In this document: one piece after another, positions 54,019-61,576 of the stretch | Layout of the letters: the number at the start of each line of letters is the position of its first letter | Numbering within the stretch: position 1 is the stretch's first letter | Position numbers and translations under genes: made by a program | The notes under the pieces: generated by a model | Seen by the model: the letters and a program-made list of their open reading frames with translations, nothing else | Databases searched by the model: none | Told to the model about the DNA's origin: nothing | DNA from: Microtetraspora sp. NBRC 16547 | GTDB lineage: Bacteria; Actinomycetota; Actinomycetes; Streptosporangiales; Streptosporangiaceae | Length of the DNA: 64,000 nt | Assembly: GCF_030268965.1 (NCBI RefSeq) | Contig: NZ_BSSE01000027.1 | Location: 1 to 64,000 of the forward strand | Direction: 5' to 3'

Positions 54019-55461
54019 ATGGCGCGGCAGCTGAGCGCGCTCGACGCGCAGTTCCTCAACTTCGAGACGTCGGCCAACCTCGCGCACATCGCGGGCCTCG
54101 CCGTCCTCGACCCCTCGACGGCACCGGGCGGGGAGGTCACCCGTGAGGCGCTGATCGGGCTGATCAGGGAACGGGTGCACCTCGCCCCGCCGCTGCGGCG
54201 CCGCCTGCTGCAGGTGCCGTTCCGGCTCGACCATCCGTACTGGGTGGAGGACCGGGAGATCGACTTCGACTACCACGTTCGCGAGATCGCCCTGCCGCGC
54301 CCGGGTGACGATCACCAGCTCGGCGAGCAGGTCGCCCGCCTCCACGGCCGGCGCTTGGATCGGCGGCGCCCGCTGTGGGAGGTCTACCTCATCCACGGGC
54401 TGTCCGGCGGCCGCGTCGCCGTCTACACCAAGGTGCACCACTCCGCCATCGACGGCGTGACCGGAGCGGAGGTGCTCGCCGCGCTCATGGACCTCGGTCC
54501 CGAGCCGCGCCGCGAGGTCGCACCCTCGGACTCCGAGCCGGAGGCGCCGCCCGAGACGGTCGAGATGATCGCCCGCGGAATCGGCCGTGTGTTGGAGAAC
54601 CCGGGGGCCGCGGTGCGCTTCCTCGCGGGCGCGATGCCGCGGCTCGACGAGATCCCGGTCATCTCGCAGATCCCCGGCACCGGACTCGTCTCGCGGCTCG
54701 TCCGCGGCATCGGCGCGGAGCCGCTGCCCAGCCTGCCGCGGATGACCGTGCCCCGAACCCCGTTCTCCGGGCTGATCTCGCCTCACCGCAGGTTCGCGTT
54801 CGGGACGCTGCCGCTCGCCGACGTCAAGCGGGTCAAGAACGCCTTCGGCGTGACGGTGAACGATGTGGTCCTGTCACTGTGCGCCGCCGCGCTGCGGCGC
54901 TGGCTGGTCCAGCGTGACGACCTGCCCCGGGAACCGCTGGTCGCCGGCATCCCGATCTCCAGCCGAGGGCTGTCGGAAGGCGGTGACATCCCCGCCAACG
55001 AGGTCGTGCTCGCGTTGGCGACGCTGCCCACGGACGTCGCCGACCCCGGAGAGCGGCTGCGCGGCGTGAGCCGTTCCATGAAGACGGTGAAGGACCGGTA
55101 CGCGGCGGCACCCGCCACGTGGTTGCTGGAGTTCAGCGAGGCCATGCCCGCCGCGCTGAGCGGCCTCGCCGACCGCGCCGCGTTCCGGATCGCGTCGCGT
55201 ACGGCGCCCGCCATGAACCTGATGGTGTCGAACGTCCCCGGACCGCAGTTCCCGCTGTACATGTGCGGGGCGCGGCTGCTGGCGCACTACCCGGTCTCGG
55301 TGATCACCGACGTCAGCGGGGGCATCAACATCACGGTGTTCTCCTACGACGGCTCGCTCGACGTCGGCATCGTGGTCGACCGCGACATGGTGCCCGACGT
55401 GTGGGACTTCATCGACTACCTGCGAGACGCCCTGGACGAGCTGAGCCGTACGGGCCCGTGA
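54019..55461 (+). CDS. Wax ester synthase/diacylglycerol acyltransferase (WS/DGAT)
   Basis: A 480-residue acyltransferase making triacylglycerol or wax esters from acyl-CoA. N-terminus MARQLSALDAQFLNFETSANLAHIAGLAVLD; the catalytic HHxxxDG is HHSAIDG at residues 140-146; other family blocks are VNDVVLSLCAAALRRWL, NLMVSNVPGPQFPLYMCGARL and the C-terminal GGINITVFSYDGSLDVGIV. Expected to act at the membrane or lipid-droplet surface. The 243 bp upstream hold no gene. Confidence 0.93.
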   Translation: MARQLSALDAQFLNFETSANLAHIAGLAVLDPSTAPGGEVTREALIGLIRERVHLAPPLRRRLLQVPFRLDHPYWVEDREIDFDYHVREIALPRPGDDHQLGEQVARLHGRRLDRRRPLWEVYLIHGLSGGRVAVYTKVHHSAIDGVTGAEVLAALMDLGPEPRREVAPSDSEPEAPPETVEMIARGIGRVLENPGAAVRFLAGAMPRLDEIPVISQIPGTGLVSRLVRGIGAEPLPSLPRMTVPRTPFSGLISPHRRFAFGTLPLADVKRVKNAFGVTVNDVVLSLCAAALRRWLVQRDDLPREPLVAGIPISSRGLSEGGDIPANEVVLALATLPTDVADPGERLRGVSRSMKTVKDRYAAAPATWLLEFSEAMPAALSGLADRAAFRIASRTAPAMNLMVSNVPGPQFPLYMCGARLLAHYPVSVITDVSGGINITVFSYDGSLDVGIVVDRDMVPDVWDFIDYLRDALDELSRTGP

Positions 55462-55562
55462 GCGCGCGCTGAGGGCGACCCCGCACGGCGATCGCGCGGG
55501 ATCGGGTGGGATGCAGGATGCGCGGGATCGGGCGGGCGTCGCCGGGGGAGGGGCGCGATAGG

Positions 55563-57263
55563 TCAGGTGCGCCGGCCGAACCGGGACCCCGGGGTGTCGG
55601 GTCCGGCCAGCCGTCCGAGGCACCGGTAGCTGCGCACGCCCGCCGCGTACTTGGCCGCGCTCGGCGGCAGCACGGTGACCTCCCACCCGTCCGCGATCGC
55701 GGCGGAGGGACCGCGCCGGGACAGCAGGAGGATGTACTGCGAGCAGAGCAGCGTCACCGTGGGGTGCTTCGCCACGGTGTCCTCGTCGCTGGTGACCCCC
55801 GGCGGCAGGGGCGCGATCGCGAACGTCTCCCACACGTGCGGCTTCCCGCAGGAGGTGGGCTGCGCGGTCACGTCACCGGCGATGGAGACTGGGCCGCGCC
55901 AGCACTCGGGGGCCGAGACGCACGCCCCGGCCGCGGAGGGCACCTCGGCGGCGGGGCAGCCCTCCGTATACGTCGCCACCTCGACCTCGTTCTGCCCGCC
56001 GCCTGCAGTCGAGGAGGGCGGCCCCGAGGAGGGCCCGGTGGCGGAGCCGGACGGTACGGCGGAGCCGGGGACCGTGGAGCCGGGACGTGTGCCGGTGCCG
56101 CCCTGATCCGGGTTCTGCGGTACCAGCATGACGATCCCGATGATGAGCAGGGTCGTGAAAACCGCCGTCGCCGCGGCGAAGATCGCCCAATGGCGGGACG
56201 CCTTCGGCGGCGGTGGCACCGGCGGCAGGGTGACGATCGCAGAACGGGGATCCGCGAGCGGGTGCCCGGCCACGCCGTTCACCGGCCGGGGCTCCGGCCC
56301 CCGACCGCCGATCGGATGTGGCTCCGGCGCGCGTCCTGCCGTCAGGTCTGGCTGGGGTGTCGGACCCGTTGACGGATGTGGCTCCGGTGCCCCGCCTGCC
56401 ATCGGATGCTTCGGTGCCGGGCTCACGGACGCGCCGTCGGGACGGAGTTCGGAGAGCGCGTCGCGTAGTTCCGCCGCGCTGCCGATGCGCTGCCGGGGGT
56501 CGCTCGCCATGCCGTGGCGCAGCACTTCGATCAGCCCGGGCGGCACTCCGTGGATCTCCGGGATGGGGAGCCGGTGGAGGGCGAGGATCGCCGCGATGTT
56601 GACGACGCCGCCCTCGGGGAAGCGGGGCGGCCTGCCGTTCAGCAGCGCGTACAGCGTGGCGGACAGCGCGTAGACGTCCCCGGCGGCGGTCGGCTCGGTG
56701 AGTTCGAACGCCTCGGGAGGCGCGAACGCGGGGGTGAGCGACTCCCGGGTCACCGAGGCGTGCTCACCGGCGCCGTCTCCCGGCATCGTGGCCAGCCCGA
56801 AGTCGGACAACGCCACCAGACCGTAGGAGTTGATCAGGATGTTCGCCGGCTTGACGTCCCGGTGCAGCACTCCGGCCGCGTGCGCGGCGGACAGCGCGTC
56901 GGCGATCTTGATTCCGATGTCGCGGACCTCGGGCGCGCTCAGCGGCCCGTGCGCGCTGACCCGATCCGCCAGCGATCCGCCGGGGCACAGCTCCAGCACC
57001 ATGTACGGCCGGCCGTCCGGCAGCACGCCCGCGTCGTAGACGTCGGCCACATGGGGGTGACCGGACAGTGCCCCCGCCGCGGTCACCTCGCGCAGGAACC
57101 GGCGGCGGTCGCGGTCGGACAGCAGAACGCGATTGTCGAGCTTCAGCGCGACCTCGCGGCCGACGGCCAGTTGGCGGGCCCGGTAGACCACGCCGAAGCC
57201 GCCCTGCCCAAGGACGCCGAGCACCTCGTAGCCCGGTAACAGCGGCGCGCCCGCCTCGCCCAC
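55563..57263 (-). CDS. Membrane-anchored Ser/Thr protein kinase with cysteine-rich extracellular domain
   Basis: A 566-residue kinase. Kinase domain ~1-262: VLGQGGFGVVYRARQL, VALKLDN, VLHRDVKPANILIN, LSDFGLATM, and TPAFAPPEAFEL in the activation segment. A Pro-rich linker with degenerate repeats of the type (P/S)xGGxxPEPHPxxG follows (~275-345), then one membrane helix (HWAIFAAATAVFTTLLIIGIVML) and an extracellular domain with several cysteines (YTEGCPA, GACVSAPEC, TSCGKPHVWETFAIA, LLCSQYILLL, RSYRCLG), like septum-formation-type domains. GTG 57263 is chosen because GGAGG lies eight bases before it; a GTG at 57272 overlaps the Shine-Dalgarno. -10 candidate TAGTGT at 57291-57296. Confidence 0.88.
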   Translation of the reverse strand: MGEAGAPLLPGYEVLGVLGQGGFGVVYRARQLAVGREVALKLDNRVLLSDRDRRRFLREVTAAGALSGHPHVADVYDAGVLPDGRPYMVLELCPGGSLADRVSAHGPLSAPEVRDIGIKIADALSAAHAAGVLHRDVKPANILINSYGLVALSDFGLATMPGDGAGEHASVTRESLTPAFAPPEAFELTEPTAAGDVYALSATLYALLNGRPPRFPEGGVVNIAAILALHRLPIPEIHGVPPGLIEVLRHGMASDPRQRIGSAAELRDALSELRPDGASVSPAPKHPMAGGAPEPHPSTGPTPQPDLTAGRAPEPHPIGGRGPEPRPVNGVAGHPLADPRSAIVTLPPVPPPPKASRHWAIFAAATAVFTTLLIIGIVMLVPQNPDQGGTGTRPGSTVPGSAVPSGSATGPSSGPPSSTAGGGQNEVEVATYTEGCPAAEVPSAAGACVSAPECWRGPVSIAGDVTAQPTSCGKPHVWETFAIAPLPPGVTSDEDTVAKHPTVTLLCSQYILLLSRRGPSAAIADGWEVTVLPPSAAKYAAGVRSYRCLGRLAGPDTPGSRFGRRT

Positions 57264-57369
57264 CCGACCCACCTCCAGAAACCGTGCGGAACACTACCGC
57301 AGAGATCGCGCTATAGGCGGGCATAGCGGGATCACCGTGGCCGAGGCGAAGTCAGGCGCCGTCCTTGTC

Positions 57370-57439
57370 GAAGTCGCCCGAAGTCGCCCGGAGTCGCCCG
57401 GAGTCGCCCGGAGTCGCCCGGAGTCGGTCGGAGTCAGCC
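57370..57439 (+). repeat. Seven tandem 10-bp intergenic repeats
   Basis: Units G(A/G)AGTCGCCC repeat seven times, the last two diverged. They lie in the 379-bp gene-free gap 57264-57642. Confidence 0.9.
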
Positions 57440-57517
57440 GGGAAGACGACGGCGCCCGGTGACCTCGCGAGGAGGCACCGGGCGGACGCCGCACAGGCCG
57501 GCGCGGATCGGCGCGAG

Positions 57518-57630
57518 CCGGCCCGTAAAAACCGGCCCGTAAAAACCGGTCGGTACGAAGCGGTCGGTAGGGAGCGATCAGTACGAAGCGTGTACGAGCC
57601 GGCCCGTACGACCGGCCCGTACGACCGGCG
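57518..57630 (+). repeat. CCGGCCCGTAAAAA and related repeats
   Basis: CCGGCCCGTAAAAA occurs twice in tandem (57518-57545), followed by degenerate copies of the type CCGG(C/T)C(C/G)GTACGA. The A-tracts are unusual for this genome. Apart from these repeats the gap holds nothing recognisable. Confidence 0.75.
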
Positions 57631-57642
57631 TGGTCGGGGGGA

Positions 57643-59229
57643 TCAGGAGGAGCCGGCGATCTCCAGATCATGGACGCGGGGGTCGTCCCGGTCGGCGACG
57701 TAGTCGTCGGGCCGGGTGGCGTCCTGCCCCTCCGCCATCTTGATCGCCCGAGCCAGCCATGTCCCGAGCACGGCGACGATCAGGTTGACGGCGAGCGCGA
57801 GGAACCCGGCGTAGACGGTCATCTTGGTGTCAAGGCCCAGCTTCTCCAGCGGGAACGCCGAGCCGCCGAAGTGCGCGTGCTTGGTGGCCGGGTTCGCGAT
57901 GTTGTACAGCATCACCAGCCCCGAGCCCATCCCGGCGACCCACCCGGCGATGAGACCGGCCCGGTGGAACCAGCGCCCGAAGAGGCCGAGGGCCACGGAC
58001 GGCAGGGTCTGCAAGATGATCACGCCGCCGATGAGCTGCAGGTCGATCGAGAACTGGGGGTCGATCAGCAGGATGAACAGCACCGCGCCGACCTTCACGA
58101 CCAGCGAGACGATCTTGCTGACCGAGGCTTCCTGGGCGTCCGTGGCGTCGGGCCTGATGTACTCCCGGTAGATGTTCCGCGTGAACAGGTTAGCCGCGGC
58201 GATCGACATGATCGCGGCGGGCACCAGCGCTCCGATGCCGACCGCGGCGAACGCCACGCCCGCGAACCAGTCGGGGAACATCTTGTCGAAGAGCTGCGGC
58301 ACCACGGTGTTCACGTCGGTGCCGATGGGCTTGATCCCGGCCGCGATCGCCATGTAGCCGAGTAGCGCGATCAGGCCGAGCAGCAGGCTGTAGGCGGGCA
58401 GCGCGGACATGTTGCGCTTGATGACGTCGCGGCTCTTCGCCGCCAGCACACCCGTGACGCTGTGCGGGTAGAGGAACAGCGCCATGGCCGAGCCGAGGGC
58501 CAGCGTGACGTACTGGAGCTGGTTGTTCGAGTTGAGCAGGATGCCGTCGCCCGGCGCCGGGGTGGCGTCGAACTTCGCCTGCGCCGCGTCGAAGATCGCT
58601 CCCCAGCCGCCGAGCTTGGAGGGGATGTAGATCACCGCGACCAGGATCACGAGGTAGATCAGCGCGTCCTTGACGAAGGCGATCAGCGCCGGCGCGCGCA
58701 GCCCGGACTGGTACGTGTACGCCGCGAGGATCGCGAACGCGATGATCAATGGCAGGTCGCCCCGCACACCCATCGTCTTCAGCACCGCCTCGATGCCGAC
58801 GAGCTGCAGCGCGATGTACGGCATGGTCGCCACGATGCCGGTGAGGGCGACCAGCAGCGCCAGCGTCGGCGAGCCGAACCTCGCCCGGACGAAGTCGGCC
58901 GGGGTGACCAGCCCGTGCACGTGCGAGACCGACCACAGCCGGATCATCACGAGGAAGACCAGCGGATAGGTCACCACCGTGTACGGCAGGGCGAAGAACC
59001 CGGTGGCCCCCGCGCCGAAGAGCAGCGCGGGCACCGCCACGAAGGTGTAGGCCGTGTAGAGGTCCCCGCCGACCAGGAACCAGGTGATCCACGACCCGAA
59101 GCTGCGGCCGCCGAGCCCCCACTCGTGCAGGCTGGCCAGGTTGTCCGCCCGCCGCCACCGGGCCGCCACGAAGCCCATGCCGCTCACGAGCAGGAAAAGG
59201 ACCGCGAAGACGACGATCTCGGTGCTCAC
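57643..59229 (-). CDS. Sodium:solute symporter, monocarboxylate (MctP) type
   Basis: A 528-residue SSS-family transporter with about 13 membrane segments. N-terminal MctP pattern LHEWGLGGRSFGSWITWFLVGGDLYTAYTFVAVPALLFGAGATGF, then HGLVTPADFVRARFG, and the sodium-site region GIGALVPAAIMSIAAANLFTRNIYREYI. MctP carries lactate, pyruvate, acetate and alanine in rhizobia and related bacteria. The GTG overlaps the DUF3311 stop (GTGA); this pairing is a hallmark of the group. The hydrophilic tail ends in DPRVHDLEIAGSS. Confidence 0.92.
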   Translation of the reverse strand: MSTEIVVFAVLFLLVSGMGFVAARWRRADNLASLHEWGLGGRSFGSWITWFLVGGDLYTAYTFVAVPALLFGAGATGFFALPYTVVTYPLVFLVMIRLWSVSHVHGLVTPADFVRARFGSPTLALLVALTGIVATMPYIALQLVGIEAVLKTMGVRGDLPLIIAFAILAAYTYQSGLRAPALIAFVKDALIYLVILVAVIYIPSKLGGWGAIFDAAQAKFDATPAPGDGILLNSNNQLQYVTLALGSAMALFLYPHSVTGVLAAKSRDVIKRNMSALPAYSLLLGLIALLGYMAIAAGIKPIGTDVNTVVPQLFDKMFPDWFAGVAFAAVGIGALVPAAIMSIAAANLFTRNIYREYIRPDATDAQEASVSKIVSLVVKVGAVLFILLIDPQFSIDLQLIGGVIILQTLPSVALGLFGRWFHRAGLIAGWVAGMGSGLVMLYNIANPATKHAHFGGSAFPLEKLGLDTKMTVYAGFLALAVNLIVAVLGTWLARAIKMAEGQDATRPDDYVADRDDPRVHDLEIAGSS

Positions 59230-59429
59230 CGGCGGCTCCTGGTCATCCGGTAGACCACAGTGGTGGCGGTGACGCCGAGCAGGATGAAGGCGAGCTGCAG
59301 CCAGTAGAACAGCGGGATGCCGAACAGGCGCGGCTCGACGGTGTTGTACAGGGCGGGGATGAGGGGGATCGCGATCGGTATCAGAAGGAGCCAGTTCCAG
59401 GGACTTCGGTCACTGCGCGGGGCGGCCAA
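59226..59429 (-). CDS. DUF3311 small membrane protein, MctP partner
   Basis: A 67-residue protein with two membrane helices (WNWLLLIPIAIPLIPALYN and GIPLFYWLQLAFILLGVTATTVVYRMT). The PxLYN and FYW motifs identify DUF3311, which accompanies SSS monocarboxylate transporters and probably supports their folding or assembly. It starts at TTG 59429 with AAGGAGG six bases upstream. Confidence 0.9.
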   Translation of the reverse strand: MAAPRSDRSPWNWLLLIPIAIPLIPALYNTVEPRLFGIPLFYWLQLAFILLGVTATTVVYRMTRSRR

Positions 59430-59470
59430 CGCGCCCTCCTTTCTGACTGGGGGTCGCTCCGCAGCGTAAA

Positions 59471-59484
59471 GTGACGCGCGTCAC
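59471..59484. promoter_or_regulatory. Crp-type site upstream of the DUF3311-MctP operon
   Basis: GTGACGCGCGTCAC, a perfect palindrome, is GTGA-N6-TCAC followed by A, as in Crp/GlxR sites. It stands 42 bp upstream of the TTG start and just upstream of a possible -10, TACGCT (minus strand, 59463-59468). Overlap with the -35 region suggests repression, but activation cannot be excluded. Confidence 0.65.
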
Positions 59485-59531
59485 ATCCGGATCGCCGATC
59501 GCCGAACGGTCGAGTCGGCGCGCCGAGCGTT

Positions 59532-59564
59532 CACAGCCCCGCCACAGCCCCGCCACAGCCCCGC
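59532..59564 (+). repeat. Three tandem 11-bp repeats (CACAGCCCCGC)
   Basis: Perfect tandem units between the DUF3311 start and the CocE stop. Nearby (59618-59660) GATCAGACGGAAGGCC is also duplicated. No gene lies in 59430-59687. Confidence 0.85.
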
Positions 59565-59687
59565 GCCGGACCCCGAACCCGCCCGCGCCGGGCCGGAATC
59601 CGGGACCCGTCCTGATCAGACGGAAGGCCGTACAGATCAGACGGAAGGCCCGTACGGGTCAGGCGGACGATTACGCGGACGGGACGG

Positions 59688-61331
59688 TCAGGCGGACGGG
59701 CCGACCCGGGGGAGTACGACCGCGGAGGGGTGGGCAGGGTCGTGCAGGACCTCGTGGTCGCAGCAGACCATGGCCGAGCCTGGCCCGAGCGGGTCGCCGG
59801 TGCCGGTGTTGCGGGAGATCCGGGGGTACGCGCCGCCCGCCACCTGGACCCTGATCCGGTGGCCGCGCCGGAACCGGTGCCCGATCGGCCACAGGTCCAC
59901 CCGGACCCTCCGTACGCCGTCCTCGCCGGAACGGTCGGCCGGGGTCAGTCTGCGGACGCCCTCGCACACGTTCATCGACCTCCCGTCCGGGTGGACGTCG
60001 CACACGCGGACCACGATGTCGGCGTGCTCCGTGCTCGTCCGGACGAACAGGTCCGCCGACACCTCCCCGATCAACTCCGTGTCCGCGGCCAGTACGGGGG
60101 AGGTGTAGACCAGCACGTCCCGCCGCGACTCCACCCGCCGGTTGTCCCGGGGCATCGAGTTGCCGAGGAGGATGGGACCGCCGAGCACCGGGGTGGGGTG
60201 CTGCGGGTCGTACCGGAAACGGTCCGGCTCCGATGGCGACGGATTGTCGGTGGAGAGCCCCGATCCGGGCTGCAGATGCCAACGTTCCGCCCGCGTCCCC
60301 GGCACCGGCCAGTCCGGGTGGTCCCGCCACTCGTCCGCGCCGGTCACGTAGACCCGCACCGGGGAGGCGCGCAACCCGGACGGGTCGCCGAGCAGGTGGG
60401 CGCGGAACCAGGCCAGCGCGTCCGCGCCCGCGGCCCTCTCCATGTTGAGGCCGGCATGATACCACGGCCCGATCGTTAGGTACGGCTGCCGCCCCGCCTT
60501 CCGCATCGCCGCGTAGTCCTTGAGCTGCCACGGCAGGAACACGTCGTACCAGCCGCCGGTCATGGTCACCTCGGCCAGCACGTCCCCGACCGAGGCGGAG
60601 AAGTCCCGCTTGCTCCAGTACGACGACGCCGGGTCGGCGTGGTCGGTGTGGTTGCTGTGGTCGGTGTGGTTGGCGAGCAGATCGCGGAAGAACGGCAGCG
60701 GCCGGCCCGCCGAGAGGAGGTCGAGCTCGGACAGCGGGCGGCCGGACAGGACGGCGCGGCGGGTTCGGCGCGGGGCGAGGAACGTCGCGGCCGCGCCGCC
60801 CAGCCGCCCGTCCATGCTCGCGGTGAGGGTCGTCCACGCGAGCGTGGACTCCAGCGCGAACGACCCGCCGACATAGGCGGCCTCGCGGAAGCATGACGCG
60901 GTCACCTGCGTGGCCATCGCCTTGAGATCGGGTGTCTCCGCGGCGATCGCCCACTGTGTGTACCCGAGATAGGACGGTCCGTGCATGGCGAAGCCCCCGC
61001 CGTACCATGACTGGGACCGCATCCAGGCGACCGTGGCCAGGCCGTCCTCGCGCTCGTTGGCGAGCGGGTCGAGCAGCCCGCCTGAGCCGAAGCCGCCGCG
61101 GCAGCTCTGGATCACCACGTGGAAGCCGTGCCGGGCGAACGTCCTGCCGTACATCCAGCCGACGAACCCGGCCCGGCCGTACGGAGAGCGGATCAGGATG
61201 GTCGGCGCGCGGACGGCGCCCACCGGCACGTACCGGTCGGCGAGCAGCGTGACCCCGTCCGGCATCGGCACGGGTTCGTTACGGCGGACGAGCACTCGAT
61301 GAGCTCGGCGCCGGGGCAGCATGAGCGTCAT
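59688..61331 (-). CDS. CocE/NonD family hydrolase
   Basis: A 547-residue alpha/beta hydrolase of the cocaine-esterase/X-Pro dipeptidyl-peptidase S15 group. Start RRNEPVPMPDGVTLLADRYVP; ILIRSPYGRAGFVGWMYGRTFARHGFHVVIQSCRGGFGSGG; nucleophile Ser120 in MHGPSYLGYTQW; Asp/His triad region near TGGWYDVFLPWQLKDY and GPWYHAG. The C-terminal jelly-roll (XPD C) starts at ~360. No signal peptide. A short run NHTDHSNHTDHADP is a small repeat. ATG 61331 has GAGGTGG upstream; a GTG at 61340 is within that sequence. Substrate unknown; no duplicated gene nearby. Confidence 0.88.
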   Translation of the reverse strand: MTLMLPRRRAHRVLVRRNEPVPMPDGVTLLADRYVPVGAVRAPTILIRSPYGRAGFVGWMYGRTFARHGFHVVIQSCRGGFGSGGLLDPLANEREDGLATVAWMRSQSWYGGGFAMHGPSYLGYTQWAIAAETPDLKAMATQVTASCFREAAYVGGSFALESTLAWTTLTASMDGRLGGAAATFLAPRRTRRAVLSGRPLSELDLLSAGRPLPFFRDLLANHTDHSNHTDHADPASSYWSKRDFSASVGDVLAEVTMTGGWYDVFLPWQLKDYAAMRKAGRQPYLTIGPWYHAGLNMERAAGADALAWFRAHLLGDPSGLRASPVRVYVTGADEWRDHPDWPVPGTRAERWHLQPGSGLSTDNPSPSEPDRFRYDPQHPTPVLGGPILLGNSMPRDNRRVESRRDVLVYTSPVLAADTELIGEVSADLFVRTSTEHADIVVRVCDVHPDGRSMNVCEGVRRLTPADRSGEDGVRRVRVDLWPIGHRFRRGHRIRVQVAGGAYPRISRNTGTGDPLGPGSAMVCCDHEVLHDPAHPSAVVLPRVGPSA

Positions 61332-61422
61332 TCGACCCACCTCGTCGTACGAGTTTACGTGCTAGTAACATTATTGGCCACGGCCAGGTCAGGTGTCGTT
61401 GCATGATCGTGCGCGCGCCCGG

Positions 61423-61428
61423 TAGCCT
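61423..61428 (+). promoter_or_regulatory. -10 of the trp leader transcript
   Basis: TAGCCT lies seven bases before the leader-peptide ATG at 61436, so the attenuator transcript is leaderless. Confidence 0.6.
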
Positions 61429-61435
61429 GTAGGGC

Positions 61436-61468
61436 ATGCGAAATCCAAATCAGTGGTGGCGCCGCTAG
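61436..61468 (+). CDS. trpL: trp leader peptide
   Basis: Ten codons, MRNPNQWWRR, with tandem tryptophans, followed by the attenuator. Ribosome stalling at TGG-TGG when tryptophan is scarce would let segment 2 pair with segment 3 and prevent the terminator. It starts at the 5' end of the RNA, with no Shine-Dalgarno. Its first eight bases (ATGCGAAA) also pair with 61482-61489 (TTTCGCAT), enlarging the pause hairpin. Confidence 0.85.
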   Translation: MRNPNQWWRR

Positions 61469-61535
61469 CAGGCGGCGTGGGTTTCGCATTCGCGAACAGG
61501 AGCAACCGGCCGCCCCGACAGGCGGCCTTCTTCAT
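61459..61535 (+). promoter_or_regulatory. trp attenuator with alternative hairpins
   Basis: Segment 1 CGCCGC (61460-61465) pairs with segment 2 GCGGCG (61472-61477). Segment 2 GGCGGC (61471-61476) can instead pair with segment 3 GCCGCC (61509-61514). Segment 3 GGCCGCC (61508-61514) and segment 4 GGCGGCC (61521-61527) make the 7-bp terminator, followed by TTCTTC. This is a complete four-segment attenuator. Confidence 0.85.
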
Positions 61536-61576
61536 GTCCGCCTCCGGGGCATTACGAAAATCAAGGGGCGAGACAA

